Source: JAUHWL01 sp964416385 (GTDB lineage Bacteria; Bacteroidota; Bacteroidia; Flavobacteriales; Schleiferiaceae). Taken from it: a stretch of 16,198 nucleotides of DNA. Where the stretch lies: the NCBI GenBank assembly GCA_964416385.1, contig CAYQDW010000056.1, forward strand, positions 1-16,198. Direction: 5' to 3'. Of the stretch, positions 5,073 to 14,188 are shown piece by piece. The translations under genes and the position numbers were made by a program. Each line of letters opens with the position of its first letter. Positions within the stretch are counted from its first letter, which is position 1. The notes beneath the pieces were generated by a model. It searched no databases and was not told the origin of the DNA. It saw only the letters and a list, made by a program, of their open reading frames with translations.

Positions 5073-7682
5073 TTAAATAGTCGCCTTGGCTTCTACATTT
5101 CTGAATACGATCTCATCCTCAAAACTGTCAATTAGGATGACGCTATCCGCGGTTATATTACCACTAATGATGGCCTTAGAAAGTTGGTTCAAAACCTCGC
5201 GTTGTATGGCACGTTTAACAGGTCTGGCACCAAATTGCGGATCAAAGCCAACTTTAGCAAGGTGCTTAATCGCATCATCTGTACAGTCTATAGTAATATC
5301 CTGCTTGGCTAAGCGCTTTTTAAGTTCATTGAGTTGTAGCCTAACAATACTTAGTATTTGCGTATTTACCAGTGGTTGAAACATGATGGTTTCATCGATG
5401 CGATTTAAAAACTCTGGACGAATAGTTTTGCGCAACAGGTGCATGACTTCATTTTTGGTTTGTTCAAGAATTTCCTCCTTGTTCAAAGGATCCATTTTTT
5501 CAAAAGCCTCTTGTATGAGATGTGAGCCCATATTGCTGGTCATGATGATAATGGTGTTCTTAAAGTTCACCGTGCGGCCTTTGTTATCTGTTAACCGGCC
5601 ATCATCCAGCACTTGAAGCAATATATTAAAGGTATCAGGATGTGCTTTTTCAATTTCATCCAATAACACTACTGAGTATGGGCGTCTGCGCACGGCTTCG
5701 GTGAGCTGTCCACCTTCATCATACCCAACGTATCCAGGTGGCGCACCAATCAAGCGACTAACAGCATGGCGTTCTTGGTATTCGCTCATATCAATGCGGG
5801 TTAAAGCCTGCTCATCGTTAAATAAAAACTCTGCTAAGGCTTTTGCAAGCTCCGTTTTACCTACTCCCGTGGTACCCAAAAAGATAAAAGAACCGATGGG
5901 CTTACGTTCATCGCTAAGTCCAGCCCTGCTTCTACGTATGGCATCGCTAACGGCTTGAATCGCTTCATCTTGACCAATAACACGTTTGTGTAATTCATCC
6001 TCTAGGCGGAGAAGCTTTTCGCGGTCACTTTCCAGCATTTTGGTTACCGGTATGCCTGTCCAACGGCTAACCACTTCGGCAATATCTTCGCTGGTAACTT
6101 CTTCTTTAATGAGTGAAGACGTAGATTGCATATCGGAAAGCTTTTCTTCATTTTCCTTTAGCCTTTCTTCAGCCTCCTTAATTTTTCCGTATCGCAGTTC
6201 CGCCACACGTCCATAATCTCCAGACCGTTCTGCTTGGTCTGCTTCAAAACGCATTTGCTCAATATCTTCTTTAGCTTGTTGTATACTTTCTACAACCGTT
6301 TTTTCACTATCCCATTTGGCTTGCAAAGTATTTCGCTGTTCGCGGAGGTTGGCCAGTTCCTCTTTAATAAAGGCTAGTTTTTTAAGGTCATTTTCACGTT
6401 TAATCGCTTCTTGTTCAATTTCGAGTTGCATAATCTTACGGTCGAGCACGTCAATTTCTTCAGGTTTAGAATTGATTTCCATACGCAGCTTACTGGCGGC
6501 CTCGTCCATCAGGTCTATGGCCTTATCTGGAAGAAAACGATCTGCAATATAGCGTTGACTTAATTCCACAGCAGAAATTACCGCTTCATCCTTAATACGT
6601 ACTTTATGGTGAGCTTCATATTTATCTTTAATACCACGCAAGATGCTGATGGATGATTCTCGATCTGGTTCTTCTACCAATACTTTCTGAAAGCGCCTTT
6701 CAAGGGCTTTATCCTTTTCAAAGTATTTTTGATATTCATCAAGCGTTGTGGCGCCAATTGCACGCAGTTCACCGCGTGCCAGTGCTGGCTTAAGGATGTT
6801 TGCCGCATCCATTGCACCCTGGCCGCCACCAGCGCCCACTAACGTGTGTATTTCGTCAATAAACATGACTATTTCACCTTCGCTGCCAATTACTTCTTTA
6901 ACAACAGCTTTAAGGCGTTCTTCAAATTCACCTTTGTATTTGGCACCAGCTATTAAGGCGCCCATATCTAGTGAATAAATCGTTTTACTCTTTAGGTTTT
7001 CTGGTACATCACCCTTTACAATACGGTGTGCTAAGCCTTCTGCAATGGCAGTTTTACCCACGCCAGGTTCGCCTATAAGTATGGGGTTATTTTTGGTTCT
7101 CCGGCTAAGAATTTGTAACACGCGTCTAATTTCTTCATCACGGCCAATTACTGGGTCGAGTTTGTTTTGCTCGGCAAGTAAATTTAGATTCTTAGCATAT
7201 TTATCTAAAGAATTATAGGTTTCCTCCGCACTGGCACTGGTTACACGCTGACCTTTTCGTAGTTCTAGAATGGCTGCTTTTAGCTCTTTTTCAGAAACAC
7301 CAGCATCTTTAAGCATCTGGGCAACACTATCACCACACCCTAAAATACCTAAGATGAGATGTTCTATACTCACGAACTCGTCTTTCATGTCCTTTGCCGC
7401 TTTCAATGCTCTGTTAAGCGCATCTTGTCCGTAGCGACTTAAAAATTGCTGTCCGCCAGTAACTTTTGGGTAACCTTCTACAATTTTATCTAAGGCTTGC
7501 CGAATCATTTCTGTGTTTACACTTAGCTTTTTTAGCAAATAGGGGAGAACACTGTCATCAGCTTCTAGAATTCCTTTTAAGATATGTCCGGGCTCAATGG
7601 CCTGGTGACCTAATTCGGATGCTTGTTGTTGCGCGGCCTGTACGGCTTGTTGCGCTTTAACTGTTAATTTATCGAGATTCAT
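5073..7682 (-). CDS. clpB: ATP-dependent disaggregase ClpB (Hsp104 family)
   Basis: A full-length 869-residue ClpB, the hexameric AAA+ chaperone that works with DnaK to pull proteins out of aggregates. Domain order: N-terminal Clp_N repeats (about 1-145), first AAA+ module with Walker A GEPGVGKT (204-211), pore loop KYKG (248-251), Walker B IVMFIDE (271-277) and the ERRF arginine-finger region (328-331); the coiled-coil M-domain (about 405-525) that separates ClpB from ClpA/ClpC; second AAA+ module with Walker A GTTGVGKT (603-610), pore loop GYVGYD (650-655) and Walker B VVLLDE (671-676); and a C-terminal D2-small domain. No ClpP-docking loop of the IGF/LGF kind is evident, which fits ClpB. 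It appears monocistronic, with its own promoter and a strong terminator. I saw no CIRCE element upstream. Confidence 0.98.
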   Translation of the reverse strand: MNLDKLTVKAQQAVQAAQQQASELGHQAIEPGHILKGILEADDSVLPYLLKKLSVNTEMIRQALDKIVEGYPKVTGGQQFLSRYGQDALNRALKAAKDMKDEFVSIEHLILGILGCGDSVAQMLKDAGVSEKELKAAILELRKGQRVTSASAEETYNSLDKYAKNLNLLAEQNKLDPVIGRDEEIRRVLQILSRRTKNNPILIGEPGVGKTAIAEGLAHRIVKGDVPENLKSKTIYSLDMGALIAGAKYKGEFEERLKAVVKEVIGSEGEIVMFIDEIHTLVGAGGGQGAMDAANILKPALARGELRAIGATTLDEYQKYFEKDKALERRFQKVLVEEPDRESSISILRGIKDKYEAHHKVRIKDEAVISAVELSQRYIADRFLPDKAIDLMDEAASKLRMEINSKPEEIDVLDRKIMQLEIEQEAIKRENDLKKLAFIKEELANLREQRNTLQAKWDSEKTVVESIQQAKEDIEQMRFEADQAERSGDYGRVAELRYGKIKEAEERLKENEEKLSDMQSTSSLIKEEVTSEDIAEVVSRWTGIPVTKMLESDREKLLRLEDELHKRVIGQDEAIQAVSDAIRRSRAGLSDERKPIGSFIFLGTTGVGKTELAKALAEFLFNDEQALTRIDMSEYQERHAVSRLIGAPPGYVGYDEGGQLTEAVRRRPYSVVLLDEIEKAHPDTFNILLQVLDDGRLTDNKGRTVNFKNTIIIMTSNMGSHLIQEAFEKMDPLNKEEILEQTKNEVMHLLRKTIRPEFLNRIDETIMFQPLVNTQILSIVRLQLNELKKRLAKQDITIDCTDDAIKHLAKVGFDPQFGARPVKRAIQREVLNQLSKAIISGNITADSVILIDSFEDEIVFRNVEAKATI

Positions 7683-7714
7683 TGTGTTAGTTTTTTAATC
7701 CGCAATTGGTTTAT

Positions 7715-7744
7715 CAAATTAAGCGCCTCATCTACTTTTAGCAA
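7715..7744 (-). promoter_or_regulatory. Candidate promoter of clpB
   Basis: On the minus strand TTG (7744-7742) is followed by a 19-nt spacer and TTAATTTG (7722-7715), one mismatch from the Bacteroidota -7 box TAnnTTTG. The start codon at 7682 is 32 nt further on, leaving a short 5' leader. This is the best-formed two-box promoter in the window, but no heat-shock operator is recognisable. Confidence 0.5.
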
Positions 7745-7797
7745 TTAATATAGACAAGATGGCGGATTATGATAATTACTTCTGTCTTTATGGCAAC

Positions 7798-7835
7798 AAA
7801 AAACCCCGCCAGCTTACATTCTGACGGGGTTTTTT
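7798..7835 (-). terminator. Rho-independent terminator after the T9SS protein gene
   Basis: CCCCGCCAG (7804-7812) and CTGACGGGG (7821-7829) pair with one mismatch around an 8-nt loop. The stem is flanked by an A-run (7798-7803) and a T-run (7830-7835), so it could work in both directions. Only minus-strand transcription reaches it: it lies 18 bp past the stop of the large secreted-protein gene. Confidence 0.85.
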
Positions 7836-7852
7836 ATGAGTGGTTTCTATAA

Positions 7853-10800
7853 TTACCGAACTATAACCTTTCTTGTTGTTTGCTGACCATCAACCTCAAT
7901 GGCAACAATGTACATACCTGGGCTCCACCCGCTCACATCAAATTTAATTTGATTAATACCCTGGTTGGAGGTTTGTTCAAAGTTTAGCAATTGTTGTCCA
8001 ATCATACTGTATATGGTAACCCGAACATTGGCTGGGTCATTCATAATGTACGGTATCATGGTTTCTCCCGTTGTTGGATTTGGAATAACGTTTCCAATGC
8101 CTGCTAAGGCGCCAGAAAGATCATCTTCATCTACACCGATAAATATTTCGGCTTCCTCATTAGACTTGCTAAAGCAGAAATCATCAATCGCCCATCCTTG
8201 ATATTCAAAACTTTGGTCAGAACCAAATCTGAATCTAAATTGAACAATGTCAAATGAATCGGCAGCTTCAAAGGCAACCTTTATAGTTGAGTATTCCCAA
8301 CCATTAGATTCACCACTCCAGCCCGGTCTCAAAATATCTAAAGAGGTTACGTGCGTGGTGTTGAACCAATTGCTATCAGGTAACACATAACCAACGGTTT
8401 GGAAGGTTTCCCAGCCATCAAAAGAGAAGTCTACAGAACCTCCATCATGATACAATTCAGTCTTGAAGTCATGCCAGAAGCTAAATTCATATACCTGACC
8501 AGAATCTAACTGGAAGAAGGGCGTGAACAAACTTGAGCTATCGCGCTGGCGGTAGTTGTTAGTTAAGTTCGTCATCCATGCGTTAGGTGCACTGTGAGCA
8601 CCAACTAAAGGAGCTTGATTAGGTGATCCTTTTTCCCAAGAGAGCAAACCTTGCTTGTCTGGCCAATTTAGGGCGATCCATTCTGTGATAGAAGGGTCAT
8701 CAAAATTATTGCAATAACCGGTATCTGTTGCGGAGAATACAATCTTGTCTGGCACAATAATGTTTAGGCAAGTTGTATCATCAGATGTGAGGTTGTCTTG
8801 CTTATTGTTAGGTCTTGAAGTTACCACACAAACATTATATGTGCCACTTGCTGGTTGCGTCCAAGGTGTATCAAATAATACCCAAGGGCTTGTTCTTCCT
8901 GTGGGTAAAGGTGGGTTAAACACAACTAATTGTGGATTAGAATACGTTCCGTTTGGACCAGTAGTGCTGAATTGTATTTGACATGTGTCAAGCAATTTAG
9001 CACCTGTATTTTGTATCCGCACGCGTAACGTGTTATCACGATCTGGTACGGGAATATATTCTTTGGTATCTACAAATACAGGTGACGCACTATTTTGTGG
9101 AGGAATACGTATCTCCACATCATCAATAGACCATTCAGAAGTTCCGCCACCACTACCGATAAGCTTCCATCGTGCGATAAGGGGATTAGAGCTAAAGTTA
9201 TAAATGTTTAGTGGCCACATACTCGTTACCCAACCAGCCGTATTTGGTAAGCCGGCTGAAGAGCCTGTCCATGCGGAACCGCTGTTTGCTGCTGGTACAT
9301 TGGCAGAGTTAAACCAATTGATACCTACGGCATTGTCTGGATCTTGAAAACCTAGAGGGATCCAAGTACCTTGGTTGAAAATTTCAACAAGACCAGCGTC
9401 TCCTGAACCGAATGAGAATCTATGCTTAAACCAAAACTGTGCCCCTACTATGGTGTCAAAACCTATAAATTTAGGAGCATTAACATACTCTGTGGTATTC
9501 GGGTAAATGTTTACAGAAGCAGAGGATGGTGGAGTACCAAACAATTTTGTAGTGTATGAATTTGGTGCAGAACCTGCACCAGCTGGTGGTGTACCAATCT
9601 TAAAGACCAGATAATCGCCAGTATTCCAAAAACCAGAACCATTGCCTTCGTTGCAAGCATCAAAGTCTTCTGCAAACCCAGTTTGAATTGGAATTTCTGG
9701 CCAACCAACAGAGGTTACGCAATAAGAATCATTCCACGCATATGTGTCACCTGTTTTACCAGTGCTGGCACAGATCTCAAAACTACCCACAGGATAAGCC
9801 GGCATACTGGATGCAGGCACGCTGTAAGTTGCTGTTCCACCAGCTGGAATACTGCCTGTGAATGTAGCATTGTAAGTTGTTGGTTGACCTGCGCTTGGCC
9901 CACATAATGGCGTTATAGTATAAGTTATTGGGATGTTATTTACCGCACTTGTGCCATAGTTGCGCAAGAAGAAGGTAGGCGCAACTGGATTGGCTAGATT
10001 AATTCTTACGCCTGGTGGGGCAATGTGTTCTACCCCTACATCCGTACTGATCTTGTCATAAATTCTCAAATCATCTATACCTATATCTGCACCTGCGCCA
10101 AGACCAGTTTTCTGGCCTAGTATTCTAAACTTAATTACCTGCCCAGCATAGTTACTCAAGTTAATACTCCAGTATTTCCAGGCAGACTTGGCATCAGAGT
10201 GGTTGTTGGCAGATGTATTGGCAATAAGGTTACCATTGACATTAAGCCAACTATTAGAACCAGCAGGCACAATTTGTACGGCTAAAGCGCCTATATCAGA
10301 ACCATACATGTAATAGCGGAAGTCGATAACAGGATTAGTCATACCAACTAAAGAAACGCACTCAGAAACTAACTGTGCACTCACTGGTGCAGTTCCAAAG
10401 TTACCCTCAGTGTATAGATAATTTCCTTTTCCAGAATAGTCGGAGATAGGACCAGTAGCTGCAGAAGGGGTTGTGCTGGCTTTAACCATCCACGCAAAAG
10501 CACCAGAGTTCATTGCTGGAATCGGTTCCCAAATGGCAGTAATGTTTGGTCCTAAAACGCCAGGGTTTCCGGCCGTACCATTTCCAGGTATTGTTGAAGG
10601 ATCATCAAAATCTTCGATATAGGGGAAAGTACTCAAAGGCGCAAAATGCTCAATGGTGTAAGGCCCAACGGTATCATTACCATTTACGGTATCTGTTGGA
10701 TGATCGCTCCAAACCCACATCTTGTATGTTCCATAGCCGCTAAGGTCAGCGGTGGGGCCAAAGGTGAAAGTAGTGTCTTTTCCTAGTGGGTAGGTGCCCC

Positions 10801-12685
10801 CAAGAGTGTCGTACAAGAAATTAGTGGTAACAGAACCCGTAGTGTTGGTGTATTCTATCTTGCAGGTTACAGGTATCGATGTTAATGTAAGACAGCCTAA
10901 TGACTGTAACTTAGCTTTAACGATTTCTGCATTGGAGTAAGAACAATAGCCATTTTCTGGTTCTAGATAGTTCACCATCTCTACATCTACTGGTACTGGC
11001 TCAAATACAGTAATATCGTCAATGGCCATATCATTCTTATCCTGTGTAGTAGTCGTATTTTTTCTACCCACAAAGCGAATGCGAATGATATCTCCTGAAA
11101 ATTGCTCCAATGAGATATACGCTTTTTTGTATGGATCGTTCTCGTTTACGTTTTGTTGACCAACACGACTCCATACATTATTTACGTATTTGCTTGTTGC
11201 TGTTCCTGTATCAATATCCACGCGCATCAAGTCGATATGTTGTCCGTACATATGATAATAGAATTCTAGCGCAGCACAGCTTACATTTTGTAAATCAATA
11301 CAAGGTGTAATGAGCTGTGTGTTTGTGATTCCAGCGCCTTGACTTGCTTCGGTGTAAAGGTAGCGTGTACCATTTTGAGTGTTATCGCCAGATGGCCCTG
11401 TATTTAGCGTTGCTGTAGGTCCCGTGCGTACACTCCATGCAAAGCCCGTTTGGGTTGCATTAGGCGCAACAGTCCAGTTTTGGCCTGTTGGTGGATTGTT
11501 TGTTGGGAAAACTCCGCGATGTGATATGCCTGTATTACCGGTTCCTGTTCCCGGTTGCCAAAATGCACTTTCAAAATCTTCTTCAAAGGGCAGAGGGCTA
11601 ACAACCAGTGGGAATGAATTTGGATAAGTTGCCCCACAGATTGCGGGTGGTGCAGGATCTCTCCAAAAAGTATAGTAATTGGGGTTTGAAGTTTGAATAG
11701 GATCTCTGCGCAAGTTAGGACATGCACAGTCAAAAATTTCCACGTACCAATCAACAGTATCGCCCAAAAGAACATTAGAAAAATTGTAGGTGTAAATGGA
11801 AGAATCAGGACAAGCGGCACCCGTAAGGGCGGTCATGTTTGCATTTTGCCAAGCACCACCATTGAGGCGCCACCAAACAACCACGCTGTCTACACCTTGA
11901 TTATACCCACCAAAATCACGCGCTTTTAAACGTAAAGCCTCGTTAGAAAGATAGCGCGCACCTACGGGCTTACCATAAGGGGTTACATTATAAGTAAATG
12001 AAGGTTCTTCTAATTCGCAGGTTGATGCTTCTACAACAATATTATCTAAATACCAGCCGCTAGGACTTACTGGTATGTTTACCTGATGTGAAGCAATAAA
12101 ACGTAGTTTACAGTTGGCATAACCGTTAGTTCCGCCAAGAATGGGTGTAAGGTCAAAAGATTCTAAAGCCCACCATTGGTTTGTTGGTGGTACCAAAGAG
12201 CTTGCGCTTAAAGATTGCCCACCCCAATAAGGTGTTAATGAAGGAGCCGGATAACTAAGCTCGTTAAAATAACCAACACTGTTAAACTGAGGGCTTTGTC
12301 CTTGATAGTTAGTACCTGTAAGTGTTACCCACGTTGTACCGCCGTCATTACTAGCTTGAACATAGCCGCGCTGACCAAAATGTATTTTACAAATTTGGTT
12401 AAACTTAAGACGCACATAGGGCTTATTTAGCGTTGAAAAGGTATTCGTTTCGAAAATTACCGAATCAAATGGAACAATTTTCGTGTGAAAGCTGTGAGCA
12501 GGACTCACCTGTAGGTTGGTGGTGTCATTCCATGCCGAGTTTAATAGTGAATTGGTGTTGTACGTAGTAACACTATCGGGGCCACTAGGGCCATCAAATC
12601 GTTCTCTAAAAACAATTGAAACCTGCGCGTTCATTGTTGTTGCGAGGCTAATACCGAAAAGTGCGATTAGTAATTTTCTTCTCAT
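7853..12685 (-). CDS. Large modular T9SS-exported protein with five jelly-roll-like modules
   Basis: A 1610-residue secreted protein of unknown function. It starts with a signal peptide (MRRKLLIALFGISLATTMNA) and ends with a type A T9SS sorting domain (about 1533-1610: IPNPTTGETMIPY, GWSPGMYIVAIE, TTRKVIVR), so it should be exported and released or anchored at the cell surface. In between, five modules each open with an aromatic/acidic FxxxFD-type motif (about 24, 364, 687, 1001, 1321) and close with a W/A/G-[IL]-D-[DN] motif (aspartates at 214, 556, 871, 1188, 1501). These resemble MAM-like or galactose-binding jelly-rolls. Between them are Ig-like/CARDB-like segments of about 110-150 residues (221-363, 562-686, 878-1000, 1193-1320). 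An acidic linker (EEAEIFIGVDEDD) precedes the sorting domain. No catalytic motif is evident; adhesion or glycan binding is an inference. Confidence 0.9.
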   Translation of the reverse strand: MRRKLLIALFGISLATTMNAQVSIVFRERFDGPSGPDSVTTYNTNSLLNSAWNDTTNLQVSPAHSFHTKIVPFDSVIFETNTFSTLNKPYVRLKFNQICKIHFGQRGYVQASNDGGTTWVTLTGTNYQGQSPQFNSVGYFNELSYPAPSLTPYWGGQSLSASSLVPPTNQWWALESFDLTPILGGTNGYANCKLRFIASHQVNIPVSPSGWYLDNIVVEASTCELEEPSFTYNVTPYGKPVGARYLSNEALRLKARDFGGYNQGVDSVVVWWRLNGGAWQNANMTALTGAACPDSSIYTYNFSNVLLGDTVDWYVEIFDCACPNLRRDPIQTSNPNYYTFWRDPAPPAICGATYPNSFPLVVSPLPFEEDFESAFWQPGTGTGNTGISHRGVFPTNNPPTGQNWTVAPNATQTGFAWSVRTGPTATLNTGPSGDNTQNGTRYLYTEASQGAGITNTQLITPCIDLQNVSCAALEFYYHMYGQHIDLMRVDIDTGTATSKYVNNVWSRVGQQNVNENDPYKKAYISLEQFSGDIIRIRFVGRKNTTTTQDKNDMAIDDITVFEPVPVDVEMVNYLEPENGYCSYSNAEIVKAKLQSLGCLTLTSIPVTCKIEYTNTTGSVTTNFLYDTLGGTYPLGKDTTFTFGPTADLSGYGTYKMWVWSDHPTDTVNGNDTVGPYTIEHFAPLSTFPYIEDFDDPSTIPGNGTAGNPGVLGPNITAIWEPIPAMNSGAFAWMVKASTTPSAATGPISDYSGKGNYLYTEGNFGTAPVSAQLVSECVSLVGMTNPVIDFRYYMYGSDIGALAVQIVPAGSNSWLNVNGNLIANTSANNHSDAKSAWKYWSINLSNYAGQVIKFRILGQKTGLGAGADIGIDDLRIYDKISTDVGVEHIAPPGVRINLANPVAPTFFLRNYGTSAVNNIPITYTITPLCGPSAGQPTTYNATFTGSIPAGGTATYSVPASSMPAYPVGSFEICASTGKTGDTYAWNDSYCVTSVGWPEIPIQTGFAEDFDACNEGNGSGFWNTGDYLVFKIGTPPAGAGSAPNSYTTKLFGTPPSSASVNIYPNTTEYVNAPKFIGFDTIVGAQFWFKHRFSFGSGDAGLVEIFNQGTWIPLGFQDPDNAVGINWFNSANVPAANSGSAWTGSSAGLPNTAGWVTSMWPLNIYNFSSNPLIARWKLIGSGGGTSEWSIDDVEIRIPPQNSASPVFVDTKEYIPVPDRDNTLRVRIQNTGAKLLDTCQIQFSTTGPNGTYSNPQLVVFNPPLPTGRTSPWVLFDTPWTQPASGTYNVCVVTSRPNNKQDNLTSDDTTCLNIIVPDKIVFSATDTGYCNNFDDPSITEWIALNWPDKQGLLSWEKGSPNQAPLVGAHSAPNAWMTNLTNNYRQRDSSSLFTPFFQLDSGQVYEFSFWHDFKTELYHDGGSVDFSFDGWETFQTVGYVLPDSNWFNTTHVTSLDILRPGWSGESNGWEYSTIKVAFEAADSFDIVQFRFRFGSDQSFEYQGWAIDDFCFSKSNEEAEIFIGVDEDDLSGALAGIGNVIPNPTTGETMIPYIMNDPANVRVTIYSMIGQQLLNFEQTSNQGINQIKFDVSGWSPGMYIVAIEVDGQQTTRKVIVR

Positions 12686-12729
12686 ACTGTTTCTTTCGTT
12701 ATACCTAAATAAGGCAATCGGGTGGACTA

Positions 12730-12737
12730 CAAATATA
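12730..12737 (-). promoter_or_regulatory. Candidate -7 box of the T9SS protein gene
   Basis: On the minus strand TATATTTG (12737-12730) matches TAnnTTTG exactly and lies 44 nt before the ATG at 12685. No TTTG element stands 19-20 nt upstream. The box directly follows a small hairpin (12740-12762). Confidence 0.4.
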
Positions 12738-12739
12738 TA

Positions 12740-12762
12740 AAAGTAGCCCCTCTGCCTACTTT
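12740..12762 (-). terminator. Weak hairpin after the FAH-family gene, possible terminator
   Basis: On the minus strand AAAGTAG (12762-12756) and CTACTTT (12746-12740) form a 7-bp perfect stem around a 9-nt loop, followed by an A/T-rich stretch. It lies 25 bp past the stop of the FAH-family gene. The stem is AT-rich, so termination would be inefficient. Confidence 0.35.
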
Positions 12763-12787
12763 GTGTTTAGCTAAGTGGGTAAAGTTA

Positions 12788-13399
12788 TTATTTAACGTTG
12801 ATTTTAAAAATAGAATTTTCTCCAATAAATCCCTCTAATACATCATCAGGCGCTACTTTACCAACACCCTGTGGTGTGCCAGTAAAAATTAAATCACCAA
12901 TTTTTAAGGTGAAGTACTGTGAAGCAAATGCAATGATTTGATCAATGCTGTAAATCATATCTGAAGTATTGCCGCGCTGCACCGCTTCGCCGTTTTTATG
13001 AAGTTTAAAATCTAAAGACTCTAAAGCTTTAAAGCTTGATTTAGGCATAAAGGTTCCAACCACGGCAGAACCATCAAAAGCCTTAGCTCGCTCCCAGGGT
13101 AAGCCCTTTGCTTTAAGTTTTTCTTGTAAATCTCTTGCGGTAAAATCTATGCCCAAAGAAATCTCATCATAGTACTTATGGGCAAAGCGTTCTTCAATAT
13201 GTTTTCCAAGTCTATTGATACGTACAACCACTTCACATTCATAATGCACATCTGTACTAAAGTCTGGTATAAAGAACGGATGTCGTTTTAGTAGAATAGC
13301 TGTTTCTGGCTTTAAAAATATAACAGGTTCTGTGGGTATTGCATTATTTAGTTCTTGCGCATGCGCGGCATAATTGCGCCCAATACAAATGATCTTCAT
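12788..13399 (-). CDS. Fumarylacetoacetate hydrolase (FAH) family protein
   Basis: This 203-residue protein belongs to the short, single-domain FAH family (YcgM/FAHD1-like), which cleaves or decarboxylates acylpyruvates and oxaloacetate-like substrates using a divalent metal. Visible features are GRNYAAHAQEL (7-17) with the catalytic-type H13, KPETA (30-34), the metal-ligand motif HYECEVVVR with E54 and E56, the third ligand D85 in LGIDFTARDLQ, and the C-terminal FTGTPQGVGKV. The length suits this subfamily. The exact substrate cannot be assigned from sequence. The start lies 4 bp after the stop of the exonuclease gene, so the two are probably co-transcribed, though their functions seem unrelated. 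Confidence 0.92.
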   Translation of the reverse strand: MKIICIGRNYAAHAQELNNAIPTEPVIFLKPETAILLKRHPFFIPDFSTDVHYECEVVVRINRLGKHIEERFAHKYYDEISLGIDFTARDLQEKLKAKGLPWERAKAFDGSAVVGTFMPKSSFKALESLDFKLHKNGEAVQRGNTSDMIYSIDQIIAFASQYFTLKIGDLIFTGTPQGVGKVAPDDVLEGFIGENSIFKINVK

Positions 13400-13403
13400 T
13401 GAA

Positions 13404-14174
13404 TTATTTGTTGAAATTCCTGAGTTTAATGGCCGTTAATACCTTTTTGGTGTAAAGCGGGAAGTCCGCATTTTGGATCCAACTAAAGTAGCCATGATCT
13501 CTATTTAGTATATCCTGCACCAATTGGCCTTTGTATTTGCCAAAGGTGAAAATTTCATTGCCGTCATCATTATAGGCAATAAAGCCTGCAAAATCTGCGA
13601 CATTTTGCCGATTACTAAAGGCACTTAAAAAGTTTATATCGTTTTGTAAATCTTCTGGATAGCGGTCTAACTGGGCTTTAAGCACTTCATATGTGGCGCG
13701 CACATCTGCCTCTGCACTGTGTGCATTGGTAAGCTCTTTTTCGCAGTAAAATTTATAAGCGGCGGCAAGGGTGCGCTGTTCCATGCGGTGAAAAATATTT
13801 TGTACATCTACAGCAACGCGCTTACCCATGTCAAAATCAATATTGGCCCTGAGAAACTCTTCTGCCAAAAGTGGTATGTCAAATTTGTTGCTGTTATATC
13901 CGGCCAAATCTGCATCTTTAATAAGGTCATAAATACGATGGGCCAATTCATTAAAGGTAGGCTGATCTGCAACATCAGCATCACTAATGCCATGTACAGC
14001 TGTAACTTCTGGTGGTATTGGGCGTTGTGGGTTTACCAACCAACGGTGTGTTTCTTCTTCACCATTGGGATGAATTTTAATGATTGACATTTCTACGATG
14101 CGGTCTTTTACCACATCAACCCCAGTTGTTTCTAAGTCAAAAAATACAATAGGGCGTTTTAGTTGTAATTCCAT
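13404..14174 (-). CDS. DnaQ-like 3'-5' exonuclease (DEDDh family)
   Basis: A 256-residue protein with an N-terminal RNase T/DnaQ exonuclease domain. The catalytic DEDDh residues are all present: D13 and E15 (FFDLETTG), D99 (AGYNSNKFDIPLL), and H152 and D157 (AHSAEADVRAT). The C-terminal part (about 207-250: FTFGKYKGQLVQDIL and YFSWIQNADFP) is a small domain often attached to such exonucleases in Bacteroidota. It could proofread DNA or trim other nucleic acids; it is not the polymerase III epsilon subunit by any evidence here. The ATG at 14174 is chosen because it directly precedes the domain; the frame stays open to 14267, but that extension runs through the E2 terminator and into the E2 gene. 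Confidence 0.92.
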   Translation of the reverse strand: MELQLKRPIVFFDLETTGVDVVKDRIVEMSIIKIHPNGEEETHRWLVNPQRPIPPEVTAVHGISDADVADQPTFNELAHRIYDLIKDADLAGYNSNKFDIPLLAEEFLRANIDFDMGKRVAVDVQNIFHRMEQRTLAAAYKFYCEKELTNAHSAEADVRATYEVLKAQLDRYPEDLQNDINFLSAFSNRQNVADFAGFIAYNDDGNEIFTFGKYKGQLVQDILNRDHGYFSWIQNADFPLYTKKVLTAIKLRNFNK

Positions 14175-14179
14175 ATGCC

Positions 14180-14187
14180 CAAAAATA
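14180..14187 (-). promoter_or_regulatory. Candidate -7 box of the exonuclease gene
   Basis: On the minus strand TATTTTTG (14187-14180) matches TAnnTTTG exactly. It lies in the T-rich tail of the E2 terminator and ends 5 nt before the ATG at 14174, which would give a leaderless transcript. No -33 box is visible, since that position falls in the hairpin. Confidence 0.35.
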
Positions 14188-14188
14188 G

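Noticed and set aside
7683..7797. CIRCE/HrcA heat-shock operator upstream of clpB
   Set aside because: No TTAGCACTC-N9-GAGTGCTAA-like inverted repeat is present.
11404..11820. Long open frame of 138 codons inside the T9SS protein gene on the same strand
   Set aside because: It is a shifted-frame shadow of the long coding sequence, with low-complexity composition and no recognisable domain.
13719..14087. 122-codon frame antisense to the exonuclease gene
   Set aside because: It lies entirely opposite the conserved exonuclease domain and its composition (rich in Cys, Phe, Ile) is typical of antisense noise.
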